Below, piece by piece: positions 23,467-31,590 of a stretch of DNA of 64,000 nt. Each line of letters starts with the position of its first letter. Positions within the stretch are counted from its first letter, which is position 1. The notes beneath the pieces were generated by a model. The model saw only the letters and a list, made by a program, of their open reading frames with translations, was not told where the DNA came from and did not search any database. The stretch is from Ornithinibacillus caprae (GTDB lineage: Bacteria; Bacillota; Bacilli; Bacillales; Amphibacillaceae). A program made the position numbers and the translations under genes. The DNA lies in contig NZ_WOCA01000013.1 of NCBI RefSeq assembly GCF_009728145.1, forward strand, positions 57,245-121,244, in the 5' to 3' direction.

Positions 23467-25140
23467 ATGAAAAAGTTTCTCATGTTGCTATTGGCATTAC
23501 TAACGGTTATGGTTATAGCCGCATGTACTGCTAATGAGGATGCTGGGGAGGACCCAACAGATTCGGAAGAACCAGACACAACAGAGGAAGGCACAAATGA
23601 TGATGACGAAGATGCAACCGATGACGGTACTGAAGAAAAAGTTCTTCGCTTAAATAATGGCATTGAGCCATCATCACTGGATCCATCGATCGGATTTGAT
23701 GCGGTATCATGGGATCCACTGAATAACTTGATGGAAGGGTTGACACGCTTAGATCAAGACTCCAGAGCTGCAGAAGGAGTTGCGGAAAGCTGGGATATCT
23801 CCGATGATGGTTTAACATACACCTTCCATCTACGTGAGGATGTCAATTGGTCTAACGGAGATCCAGTTGTTGCAGAGGATTTTGTTTTTGCATGGAAATA
23901 CATGCTTGATCCTGAAACGGCATCTCCAGCGGCATTTCTAGGATACTTTATTGAAGGAGCAGAAGCATTTAACAGTGGAGAAGGATCTGCAGATGATGTC
24001 AACATCACAGCAGTAGATGAAAAAACGCTTGAGGTCGTGTTAGAAGCACCAACTGGATTTTTCCTAGATCTTTTAACAAACCCAGCTTTCTTCCCAATTA
24101 ATCACCAAGTAGCCCAGGATAATCCAAATTGGCATACCGAAGCGGAATCATTTGTTGGCAACGGTCCATTTAAATTAGAGTCTTGGGAGCATGACGTTGA
24201 AATGGTGTTTACGAAAAATGAACACTATTGGGATGCGGATACGGTGAAGTTGGATAAAGTTCACTTTGCAATGGTTAATGATTCAAATACCCAATACCAA
24301 ATGTTTGAAAGTGGGGAGCTAGATACAGCTAGTATTCCACCAGAGCTATCTGATGAGTTAATCGATGGTGACAATGTATTTATCGGTGATTACGGCGGTT
24401 TAGAATTCTACCGTTTTAACATTACCGAAGAGCCATTCCATAATAAAAATATTCGTAAAGCATTTGCATATGCCGTTAATCGTGCAGACATTGCCGAGTA
24501 TGTTGTGAAAAATGGTGTAGAACCAGCATATGGCTTTGTGTCACCAGGATTTACAAGCCCAACAGGTTCAGACTTCCGTGATGAAAACGGAGATTTGGTA
24601 ACCTTTAATCCTGAGTTAGCTCAGCAATATCTAGAAGATGGAATGGCTGAAGAGGGCTATAATGAGCTGCCTGAAATTGTGTTAACGTATAACACGAGTG
24701 ATTCCAATAAAGCAGTTGCTGAAGCACTACAAAGTATGTTCAATGAACATTTAGGTGTAGAAGTAACATTGGAAAACCAAGAATGGAATGTATTCGCTGA
24801 AGCACAGCAAAACCTCGAACTCCAGTTTTCGCGTAGTTCATTCATTAATGACTATAGTGATCCAGTCAACTTCTTAGAGAGCTTTGTAACCGATTCCTAT
24901 ATGAACCGTACTGGATTCTCTAGCGCGGAATACGATGAGTTGATTGAAAAAGGGAAGTCAGAGACAGACGAAGAGCAACGCTGGGAGTATCTATATGAAG
25001 CAGAAAGAATGCTAGCAGAAGAAATGATAGCAATGCCAATTCGCTACTACAACACGGTTGTTTTAGAAGCGGATGGTGTAAGCGGAATTTTACGTCATCC
25101 AGTAGGATATTTTGATCTAAAATTTGCGGATAAAAACTAA
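23467..25140 (+). CDS. dppE: Peptide-binding lipoprotein DppE (SBP family 5)
   Basis: A 557-residue extracellular solute-binding protein anchored by lipid: signal MKKFLMLLLALLTVMVIAAC with lipobox ending at C20, then an acidic low-complexity linker (about 21-58, rich in D, E and T) and the family 5 fold (LNNGIEPSSLDPSIG onward). It delivers peptides to DppBC. In B. subtilis the homologue binds murein tripeptide; given the LD-carboxypeptidase and NlpC/P60 genes here, the same cargo is likely. Ribosome site CAAGGGGGAAAAAGG. A probable terminator follows, so ykfA-ykfC-ykfD may be made at a lower level. Confidence 0.92.
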   Translation: MKKFLMLLLALLTVMVIAACTANEDAGEDPTDSEEPDTTEEGTNDDDEDATDDGTEEKVLRLNNGIEPSSLDPSIGFDAVSWDPLNNLMEGLTRLDQDSRAAEGVAESWDISDDGLTYTFHLREDVNWSNGDPVVAEDFVFAWKYMLDPETASPAAFLGYFIEGAEAFNSGEGSADDVNITAVDEKTLEVVLEAPTGFFLDLLTNPAFFPINHQVAQDNPNWHTEAESFVGNGPFKLESWEHDVEMVFTKNEHYWDADTVKLDKVHFAMVNDSNTQYQMFESGELDTASIPPELSDELIDGDNVFIGDYGGLEFYRFNITEEPFHNKNIRKAFAYAVNRADIAEYVVKNGVEPAYGFVSPGFTSPTGSDFRDENGDLVTFNPELAQQYLEDGMAEEGYNELPEIVLTYNTSDSNKAVAEALQSMFNEHLGVEVTLENQEWNVFAEAQQNLELQFSRSSFINDYSDPVNFLESFVTDSYMNRTGFSSAEYDELIEKGKSETDEEQRWEYLYEAERMLAEEMIAMPIRYYNTVVLEADGVSGILRHPVGYFDLKFADKN

Positions 25141-25166
25141 CGTATAAGAATATCATTTGAAGAGCT

Positions 25167-25201
25167 GGCTCATTTACATTCGTATGTGAGCCACTCCTTT
25201 T
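25167..25201 (+). terminator. Probable attenuating terminator after dppE
   Basis: GGCTCA (25167-25172) pairs with TGAGCC (25187-25192); the loop is long and an imperfect T-tract (CCTTTT) follows. Probably partial read-through into ykfA. Confidence 0.6.
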
Positions 25202-25247
25202 ACATAAGAGTTTCATAGGTTAAGAATATAGAAGGAAGGTCATACAT

Positions 25248-26168
25248 ATGCTTTATCCTAAAGCCATTCAACAAGGGGATACGATTGGAATCGTTGCCCC
25301 AGCAAGTCCAATTGAAATGGATACATTAAAAACAGCAATTCCTTTCTTTCAGGACATGGGTCTATGTGTCGAGTTGGGTAAAAATATTGATGCTGTGCAT
25401 GGATATTTAGCAGGTACAGACGAACAACGACTTGCTGACTTCCATGATATGATTGCTAATCCGAATGTGAAAGCAATAATTTTTGCCCGGGGCGGCTATG
25501 GAACAGCTAGATTTGCAGCGGATATCGATTACGACCTCATCTACAGTCATCCAAAAATCATCTGGGGCTACAGTGACATTACTTATTTACATACCGCCAT
25601 TCGCCAACAAACAGGATTAGTCACATTCCACGGACCGATGCCTGCTTCTGATATAGCTTCACCTGAATTTGATTTACTATCAGCCAGCATGTTTAAACAA
25701 CTATTTAAGGAAACAGCACTCTGTTATAGCGAAGCGGTTAGTGAATTAGAAGTTTTGCAAGAAGGAAGGGTGACAGGAACCCTCGTTGGAGGAAATCTAT
25801 CATTAATTGTAAGTACACTCGGAACGCCATTTGAAATAGATACAAAAGAAAAACTGTTGCTGCTAGAAGATATTGATGAAGTACCGTACCGAGTGGATGG
25901 AATGCTGAACCAACTAAAGCTTGCAGGAAAACTTGATCAAGCAGCTGGAATCGTAATCGGAGACTTTGCCAAATCAGCCCCCAAAAAAGAACCTTCATTA
26001 ACGTTAGATCAAGTATTTAATGATTATTTTAAGGAGCTTGAAGGACCAGTCATGTCTGGATTTAAAATAGGCCACTGCTACCCACACTTTGCGGTGCCAC
26101 TAGGTGTGAAAGCAACGATGGATACAGAGAGGAAAGAATTACGTATTATGCCTGGGGTACGAGGGTAG
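25248..26168 (+). CDS. ykfA: S66 family LD-carboxypeptidase / YkfA
   Basis: A 306-residue soluble S66 serine peptidase. Nucleophile S109 lies in WGYSDIT; the ARGGYG motif (about 80-85) precedes it, and the Glu and His of the Ser-Glu-His triad are expected near 210 and 280 (the latter in KIGHCYPHFAVPLG). The family cleaves the L,D bond releasing terminal D-Ala from murein tetrapeptide. No signal peptide, so it acts on imported peptides. Start ATG has AGAAGGAAGGTC upstream. It occupies the ykfA place; the following ykfB (L-Ala-D/L-Glu epimerase) of B. subtilis is absent and repeat array 3 sits there. Confidence 0.9.
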   Translation: MLYPKAIQQGDTIGIVAPASPIEMDTLKTAIPFFQDMGLCVELGKNIDAVHGYLAGTDEQRLADFHDMIANPNVKAIIFARGGYGTARFAADIDYDLIYSHPKIIWGYSDITYLHTAIRQQTGLVTFHGPMPASDIASPEFDLLSASMFKQLFKETALCYSEAVSELEVLQEGRVTGTLVGGNLSLIVSTLGTPFEIDTKEKLLLLEDIDEVPYRVDGMLNQLKLAGKLDQAAGIVIGDFAKSAPKKEPSLTLDQVFNDYFKELEGPVMSGFKIGHCYPHFAVPLGVKATMDTERKELRIMPGVRG

Positions 26169-26490
26169 GGGATTGGAGTGGAGGAGTGAGAGAATCGGTT
26201 TTAGGAGTGAGAGTATCGTTTTTGGGAGTGAGAGTATCGTTTTTGGGAGTGAGAGTATCGGACACGAGAGCGCGAACATCGGACACGGGAGCGCGAACAT
26301 CGGACACGGGAGCAGAAACATCGGACACGAGAGCACGAACATCGGACACGAGAGCGAGAACATCGGACGCAGGAGCACGAACATCGGACACAAGAGCGGA
26401 AACATCGGACACAAGAGCGGAAACATCGGACACAGGAGCACGAACATCGGACACGAGAGCACGAACATCGGACAGAGGAGCGCGAGTATT
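26169..26490 (+). repeat. Polar tandem array 3: 3 TTTTT-type and about 11 ATCGGACAC-type 21-bp units
   Basis: Starts straight after the ykfA stop with a G/A-rich flank. The first three units read ATCGTTTTTGGGAGTGAGAG or close to it; from about 26257 the same frame continues as ATCGGACACGGGAGCGCGAA, so only GACAC replaces TTTTT plus three transitions. The period stays 21 bp. The last unit decays (AGTATTGGAAAA). The right flank is C/A-rich and imperfectly complementary to the left flank. No terminator precedes it, unlike arrays 1, 2 and 4. Confidence 0.93.
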
Positions 26491-26570
26491 GGAAAATTCC
26501 CGCACAAGGAAACTGAACAAACCACTCTCCAGCAATCCCAACCTACACCCCTTGAAAGGAGCACTATAAC

Positions 26571-27518
26571 ATGTTTAAACAAACGTTTGATCAACTTGAA
26601 GAGGAATTATGGATAACAGCTGTGCAGGTAGCGACTGTATGGACATCACCGGAGTCAGCTAGAGATATAGATCTACCAGGATTAACGAATCCAACCAATA
26701 TCAATCAATGGTTGAATAGCTTGAGCTATGAAACTACTGTTGCATTATGTGATGAAAACCGAGTGCAAACGCAGCTACTACTTGGTGAAGCAGTTATTGT
26801 TACTGAAATAAAAGGAGAATGGGCACATGTTGTGATCCCATCCCAGCCATCTAAAAAAGATGATAGAGGATATCCAGGTTGGGTTCCACATAAACAGCTT
26901 AAAAAAATGGATAAAAATGAATGGTTCCGTGCTAAAACGGCAGCAGTTACAGCTCCTAAAGTGTGGTTAGAAGCGGCAAATGGGGATAAGCAGATGGAGG
27001 TTAGCTACATGACCTGCTTGCCAGTAGTTCATCAAATTTCCAACCGAGTGAAGGTAAAGACTCCAGATGGGGATTATTTTTTACCAACTGATTCCGTATC
27101 CGTATTTCATACAAACCATGGAATAAAGGAACCGGGAACTGGAGATGACATTGTAAACTCAAGTAAACAGTTTCTTGGACTCGATTATTTCTGGGGTGGA
27201 ATGAGTTCCTTTGGATATGATTGCTCTGGGTTTGTCTATGCAATGAATAAAGCTAATGGGTATCAAATCCCGCGTGATGCGTCAGATCAAGCTAATGCAG
27301 GTAAAGAAGTGTCACTCCACAAAATACTGCCAGGCGATTTGCTATTTTTCGCCTACGAGGAAGGAAAAGGAAGGATTCATCATGTCGGAATATATATTGG
27401 CAATGACCAGATGGTTCACTCACCTAAGACGGGAAAGCCGATTGAAATTACGTCAGTAAAAAATACAACATATGAAAAAGAGCTTTGTAAGGCAAGACGT
27501 TATTGGAAATGGAGGTGA
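26571..27518 (+). CDS. ykfC: NlpC/P60 gamma-D-glutamyl-L-diamino-acid endopeptidase YkfC
   Basis: A 315-residue cysteine peptidase with two SH3-like domains (about 15-190) followed by the NlpC/P60 domain. The nucleophile C218 lies in GYDCSGFV; the catalytic His is in RIHHVGIYIGN (about 265-275). No signal peptide: like Bacillus YkfC it is intracellular and cuts L-Ala-gamma-D-Glu from imported murein peptides, needing a free N-terminal L-Ala. Ribosome site TGAAAGGAGCAC. It is preceded by array 3 instead of ykfB and its stop overlaps the ykfD ribosome site, so the two are coupled. Confidence 0.93.
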   Translation: MFKQTFDQLEEELWITAVQVATVWTSPESARDIDLPGLTNPTNINQWLNSLSYETTVALCDENRVQTQLLLGEAVIVTEIKGEWAHVVIPSQPSKKDDRGYPGWVPHKQLKKMDKNEWFRAKTAAVTAPKVWLEAANGDKQMEVSYMTCLPVVHQISNRVKVKTPDGDYFLPTDSVSVFHTNHGIKEPGTGDDIVNSSKQFLGLDYFWGGMSSFGYDCSGFVYAMNKANGYQIPRDASDQANAGKEVSLHKILPGDLLFFAYEEGKGRIHHVGIYIGNDQMVHSPKTGKPIEITSVKNTTYEKELCKARRYWKWR

Positions 27519-27523
27519 ATGAG

Positions 27524-28531
27524 ATGGATGAAAAAGTATTACAGGTACAGAACCTGACCAAGTATTTTAATCTTGGAAAAGGCCGAATTCTCCAGGCGGT
27601 GAATGATGTTACTTTCCATATTTATAAAGGGGAAACATTCGGTCTAGTTGGTGAATCTGGTTGTGGAAAATCCACAATCGGTCGAACCATCATGGGCTTG
27701 TATGAACGCACAGCTGGGGAAGTGATCTATGATGGAGACAATGTACATGAATTAGATGAGAAGGGAAAATTTAAGCTGCGCAGAAAAATGCAGATGATTT
27801 TTCAGGACCCATATGCGTCATTAAATCCTCGTTCAACGGTTAAAGAAGTAATCTCGGAGCCGATGGAAGTCCATAAAATGCATACGAGTAAAAAAGAGCA
27901 GCTGGAAATGGTGTATCAATTATTAGAAGAAGTTGGTCTAAACCGAGATCATGCCAATCGTTACCCACATGAATTTAGTGGGGGACAGCGACAACGAATT
28001 GGAATTGCTCGTTCTTTAGCATTGCGTCCGAATTTTATCATTGCTGATGAACCAATCTCTGCACTTGATGTTTCGGTGCAAGCACAGGTAGTTAATCTGT
28101 TGAAGGAGCTTCAGAATGACAAAGGGCTAACCTTTTTATTCATAGCCCACGATTTATCCATGGTTAAACAAATATCCGATCGTATAGGGGTTATGTACTT
28201 AGGAAACATGGTTGAATTAACGACTAGTGAGGATTTATATAAAGATCCTCTCCATCCATATACACAAGCACTCTTATCCGCAATTCCAATCCCAGACCCC
28301 GACGTTGAAGAATCGAGGGAACGCATCATTTTACAAGGAGAGCTGCCTAGTCCGATTAATCCACCGAGCGGATGTGTATTTCGAACAAGATGCCCATTTG
28401 CGATGGATATTTGTGCACAGGAAAAACCAGAATGGCAGGAAGTAGAGGAGAATCATTTTGTTGCCTGTCATTTATATAATGATAAGCATAAAAATAAGAA
28501 GCAACAAGAAACAATAGTAAATATTCGATGA
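27524..28531 (+). CDS. ykfD: Peptide ABC transporter ATPase YkfD / DppF
   Basis: A 335-residue second ATPase of the Opp/Dpp importer: Walker A GESGCGKS (43-50), signature FSGGQRQR, Walker B FIIADEPISALD, and the C-terminal GCVFRTRCPFAMDIC Cys motif. It pairs with DppD. The frame is open from 27503 inside ykfC; ATGGAGGTG at 27508-27516 favours ATG 27524. Having one ATPase right after the permeases and the other at the end of the operon is the B. subtilis dpp-ykf order. The stop codon forms part of the terminator stem. Confidence 0.93.
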   Translation: MDEKVLQVQNLTKYFNLGKGRILQAVNDVTFHIYKGETFGLVGESGCGKSTIGRTIMGLYERTAGEVIYDGDNVHELDEKGKFKLRRKMQMIFQDPYASLNPRSTVKEVISEPMEVHKMHTSKKEQLEMVYQLLEEVGLNRDHANRYPHEFSGGQRQRIGIARSLALRPNFIIADEPISALDVSVQAQVVNLLKELQNDKGLTFLFIAHDLSMVKQISDRIGVMYLGNMVELTTSEDLYKDPLHPYTQALLSAIPIPDPDVEESRERIILQGELPSPINPPSGCVFRTRCPFAMDICAQEKPEWQEVEENHFVACHLYNDKHKNKKQQETIVNIR

Positions 28532-28567
28532 GGCATCCATTCACAATGGACAGCCTCTATTTTTTTC
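28530..28567 (+). terminator. Terminator of the dpp-ykf cluster
   Basis: GAGGC-A-TCCATT pairs with AATGGA-CA-GCCTC around CAC, then TATTTTTTT. The left arm includes the last bases of the ykfD stop codon. Confidence 0.9.
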
Positions 28568-28610
28568 CAGATAGAAAAGTATAAAGCTTTCTTATCCTGC
28601 ATGAAAAGCT
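28567..28610. repeat. Dispersed GATAGG hairpin repeat, copy C (short)
   Basis: CCAGATAGAAAAG...CTTTCTTATCCTGCATG: the first hairpin of the family only, starting in the T-run of the ykfD terminator. The distal GGCTTTCGCC part is missing or decayed. Confidence 0.65.
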
Positions 28611-28765
28611 AAATTATATAACTAGATTTGTCCACTTCGATAAATAATTTTCCCAATCTTAAGTTCTATTGTCCCCTCTACTTGTATAAGTTTAATAGTA
28701 GGAATACTAGAAAGGCTTGTTCTATATCCACTACATTCCAAAAATTGTAAGGAGGGTACCGACTA

Positions 28766-29917
28766 ATGCGTAACCGCAAATATAATAGTAAGCTAATCCA
28801 GAAAAAATTAAAGCAAAAAGCTTCTTTACAACAGTTATCCAAAACCAACAAAGTCACCAATCGTAATCTGCCTTCGCCTAAAACGTTAGGTGCCAAGATG
28901 AATAAGGGGCACTCTAAGTGGAAGCTACCAAGTATTTTTATTGTCGGCCTAATTGTTATCATTCTAGTTATTCCTACACTAATTGTTGTACCATCCATCT
29001 CCAAAGATCAGTATCAGGCTTCAACGATGGAACAAGAATCTGAATATGAGGATTTACTAGAAACGGATTCAGCCGTTACCGTTTCCGTCATGCGTACTCA
29101 AACTAACAGCATAGAAGATGTACCGTTAGAGACTTATGTTTCGCGGGTTGTCGCAAGCGAAATGCCAGCGGAATTTGAGATGGAGGCATTGAAATCACAA
29201 GCACTTGCAGCGAGAACATATATCGTCAATAAATTGATATACCAAGAAGAGGATGCTGAATCAGATGTGAGTGATTCGATTTTTGATCAAGTATATAAAA
29301 GTGAAGATGAATTGCGAGATATCTGGGGAAAAAATTATAATTCGAATATGAAAAAAATTGCTGAAGCAGTAGCAGCAACGGAAGGGAAAATTTTAACCTA
29401 TAATAACTCTCCAATTGATCCGCAGTTTTTTTCAACAAGTAATGGTTATACCGAGAATTCCGAGGATTATTATTCAAATGAAATACCATACTTACGAAGT
29501 GTAGAAAGTCCATGGGATGAAGCTTCCCCTTACTTTTTAGACCAAGAGACGTTTGAAATTGCAGATGTAGAAAATAAATTAGAAATCGATCTACCTGACA
29601 ACAATCAATTTGCCATTGAAACAACACGTACAGAGAGTAACCGTGTGAAAGAACTGAAGCTAGGAGAGTACACATTCTCTGGAAGAGATGTCCGTGATGC
29701 ACTTGAACTAAGGTCCAGTGATTTTACAATTGAGCAAAAAAACGATTACCTTATATTTAAAACAAAAGGAAACGGTCATGGAGTTGGCATGAGTCAGTAC
29801 GGTGCTAATGGAATGGCAAAAGAAGGAAAAACGTATGAGGAAATCGTAACTTATTATTATAAGGATGTTGAGATCAGTACCGTATCTGATTCTGCTCCTG
29901 CAATAGTTGCAAGGTAA
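28766..29917 (+). CDS. spoIID: Stage II sporulation protein D
   Basis: A 383-residue membrane-anchored lytic transglycosylase of the engulfment machinery (SpoIID-SpoIIM-SpoIIP), which degrades septal peptidoglycan from the mother-cell side. Residues 1-48 are cytoplasmic and very basic; one helix spans about 51-71; the rest is extracytoplasmic. SpoIID hallmarks: LETYVSRVVASEMPAEFEME (about 124-143, with the catalytic Glu), LKSQALAARTY, and GNGHGVGMSQYGA near 349-361. Start ATG follows AAGGAGGGTACC. A SigE promoter is expected, but I could not find a convincing one. It lies after the dpp insertion, before spoIIQ. Confidence 0.95.
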   Translation: MRNRKYNSKLIQKKLKQKASLQQLSKTNKVTNRNLPSPKTLGAKMNKGHSKWKLPSIFIVGLIVIILVIPTLIVVPSISKDQYQASTMEQESEYEDLLETDSAVTVSVMRTQTNSIEDVPLETYVSRVVASEMPAEFEMEALKSQALAARTYIVNKLIYQEEDAESDVSDSIFDQVYKSEDELRDIWGKNYNSNMKKIAEAVAATEGKILTYNNSPIDPQFFSTSNGYTENSEDYYSNEIPYLRSVESPWDEASPYFLDQETFEIADVENKLEIDLPDNNQFAIETTRTESNRVKELKLGEYTFSGRDVRDALELRSSDFTIEQKNDYLIFKTKGNGHGVGMSQYGANGMAKEGKTYEEIVTYYYKDVEISTVSDSAPAIVAR

Positions 29918-29924
29918 TATCATC

Positions 29925-29953
29925 AACCAGCCTTTTTAATAGGCTGGTTTTTG
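29925..29953 (+). terminator. Terminator after spoIID
   Basis: AACCAGCCT (29925-29933) and AGGCTGGTT (29941-29949) pair perfectly, then TTTG. spoIIQ therefore needs its own promoter. Confidence 0.92.
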
Positions 29954-30091
29954 TTTATCCAAACGAAACATAAATGATAGAAAGCTATCAAGCAAACTAC
30001 TAAAAAAAGCTTCATATATAGGTTGTAAACGCTTAATATACCCAATTTTTTATAAAAAACACATAAAAATAGAAAAAAATTTGCTTAGAAT

Positions 30092-30121
30092 GTATAGTTT
30101 TCCCTTTTTCTGATCAGAATG
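30092..30121 (+). promoter_or_regulatory. Candidate SigF promoter of spoIIQ
   Basis: GTATA (30092-30096), 15-bp spacer, GATCAGAATG (30112-30121), nine of ten bases matching the GGHNANAHTR SigF -10. Family knowledge: spoIIQ is a forespore SigF gene. The implied leader is very short (about 14 nt), just containing GAGGTGATG. Confidence 0.5.
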
Positions 30122-30140
30122 GTTGTTGAGGTGATGATCA

Positions 30141-31007
30141 ATGAAAGAGGAAAACAAAGGCGCTTCAAAAAATAAGTGGAGCAGCATTTTCCGCAAGAAA
30201 TGGTTCTTCCCAGCAGTTTATTTAACAGTTGCTGCAATTCTGTTAGCTGTAGTTGTTTGGTATAACAACCTGGATAATCAAGTTCCAGATGTTACAGAGG
30301 GAAATGAAGAGTTAACAGATAACTACTCTCCAAATCCACATGGAGATGATGCAGAAACGGTTATGGATCAACAAGAGGTAGTTAAAATGCCTGTTAATGA
30401 TCACGATCAAGCAGAAATCGTAACTAAGTATTATGACTTCAACGCAGAGGAAGAGGATCAAGCAAATGCACTGATCCTATATAACAATCGTTACTATCAA
30501 AGCACTGGTATCGACATTAAGTTTGCAGATGACCAAGCATTCGATGTTGTTGCATCCTTAAGTGGTACGGTTACTGAGGTAAAAGAAGATCCTTTACTTG
30601 GTAATGTCGTCATTCTATCACACGACAATGATGTAACTACTTATTATGCTAGTCTTGGTGAGGTTAATGTTGAACCAGAAGATGAAGTTAAACAAGGCGA
30701 TGTGATCGGAACAGCTGGACAAAACTTATTCGGTAAGGATAATGGTACACATGTACATTTTGAATTACGTAAAGATGGAAAAGATGTGAATCCTGAGGAA
30801 TTTTTTAACCAGCCGTTAAGTAAATTAGATGCTTCAGAGGAAACTACTGAACAACAAGATAATGAAAACAGTGGTGACCAAGAAGAAGGCATGGATGAAG
30901 AAGAACCAAGTGAATCATCTGAGGATGACGCAGAAGATGATGATGAACAAACTAGCGGAATCTCTACAGATGATGAGGAAGCTGACTCTACAGATAGTGC
31001 TGAATAA
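30141..31007 (+). CDS. spoIIQ: Stage II sporulation protein Q
   Basis: A 288-residue forespore membrane protein that meets SpoIIIAH across the intermembrane space to form the feeding-tube channel. Cytoplasmic tail 1-22, membrane helix about 24-44, LytM/M23 domain about 100-220. The first Zn ligand of HxxxD is replaced (QSTGIDIKF has Ser/Thr there), while HVHFE is kept, the same degeneracy known for B. subtilis SpoIIQ, so it is probably not an active peptidase. The last 65 residues are an extremely acidic D/E/S-rich tail. Start ATG follows GAGGTGATG. Synteny with spoIID agrees. Confidence 0.94.
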   Translation: MKEENKGASKNKWSSIFRKKWFFPAVYLTVAAILLAVVVWYNNLDNQVPDVTEGNEELTDNYSPNPHGDDAETVMDQQEVVKMPVNDHDQAEIVTKYYDFNAEEEDQANALILYNNRYYQSTGIDIKFADDQAFDVVASLSGTVTEVKEDPLLGNVVILSHDNDVTTYYASLGEVNVEPEDEVKQGDVIGTAGQNLFGKDNGTHVHFELRKDGKDVNPEEFFNQPLSKLDASEETTEQQDNENSGDQEEGMDEEEPSESSEDDAEDDDEQTSGISTDDEEADSTDSAE

Positions 31008-31021
31008 TGTAAGTAAACTTG

Positions 31022-31056
31022 AATCCTAGTAAATTTAATTTACTAGGATTTTTTTT
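31022..31056 (+). terminator. Terminator after spoIIQ
   Basis: AATCCTAGTAAAT (31022-31034) pairs perfectly with ATTTACTAGGATT (31038-31050), then an eight-T run. Confidence 0.95.
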
Positions 31057-31140
31057 GGCAGATAGGAAAGTATAATTTCCTATCCTGTATAAATGCAACG
31101 AAGGCTTTTGCCATAAAGAATTGGCAAAAACCAAGTATTC
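31055..31140. repeat. Dispersed GATAGG hairpin repeat, copy B (full length)
   Basis: TTGGCAGATAGGAAAG...CCTATCCTGTATAAATGCAACGAAGGCTTTTGCC...ACCAAGTATTC. It begins in the T-run of the spoIIQ terminator and aligns with copy A along its full 85 bp. The overlapping reverse-strand frame at 31043-31291 is a by-product of this repeat. Confidence 0.75.
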
Positions 31141-31309
31141 TAAAGTAAATATAACAAAGGCTACTAAAAAGATAGTAATGGGTCTTTTCTCTTATAAAGA
31201 TGAAGAAGTATAGTTGCAAGGTTCTTTTAATAGATACTACTTGAAAAAAATATAGGTCTTGGGATATACGAATAATTAGGAAGTATATCATTTCTCCTAT
31301 TCAACAACC

Positions 31310-31358
31310 TTCGACAAAACCTCGTCTAGTTCTATGGTAGCTAAAGAAATTTGTCGAA
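31310..31358 (+). promoter_or_regulatory. Two perfect Spo0A boxes in opposite orientation
   Basis: TTCGACAAA (31310-31318) is the reverse complement of TTTGTCGAA, which recurs at 31350-31358. Both match the 0A box TTTGTCRAA in all nine positions. Centres are 40 bp apart, close to four helical turns, and the second box is 10 bp upstream of a -35. This suggests Spo0A-P controls the receptor gene that follows. Confidence 0.65.
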
Positions 31359-31368
31359 CGATTCTACC

Positions 31369-31399
31369 TTGTATTTAGCATAATATGTGATAATATAAT
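31369..31399 (+). promoter_or_regulatory. Candidate promoter of the AimR-like gene
   Basis: TTGTAT (31369-31374) and TAATAT (31391-31396) with a 16-bp spacer, or TATAAT (31394-31399) with 19 bp. An extended TGTG motif precedes the -10. The leader would be about 185 nt and carries a hairpin at 31438-31477. Confidence 0.5.
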
Positions 31400-31437
31400 T
31401 TTAGCTTACAATTTCAGACAGACAAATCTAGCAAAGC

Positions 31438-31477
31438 TTGTAAAAGAAACTCTCCGACATGTTTTACAAACTTTTTT
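31438..31477 (+). terminator. Leader hairpin with T-run upstream of the AimR-like gene
   Basis: TTGTAAAA (31438-31445) and TTTTACAA (31462-31469), 16-nt loop, then C and six T. Weak A/T-rich stem; it could attenuate transcription from the 31369 promoter. Confidence 0.5.
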
Positions 31478-31590
31478 GTGTTATTCCACTAGGAAAATAC
31501 TACTATTAGAAAACACCTCAAAGAAATACAAACCGATTACAACATGCTAGAAATAAATCTCCGTGTATTAGAAAGGCAGGATCCCCGATT

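Noticed and set aside
31043..31291. A reverse-strand membrane protein gene after spoIIQ
   Set aside because: It overlaps the spoIIQ terminator and a GATAGG repeat; no ribosome site.
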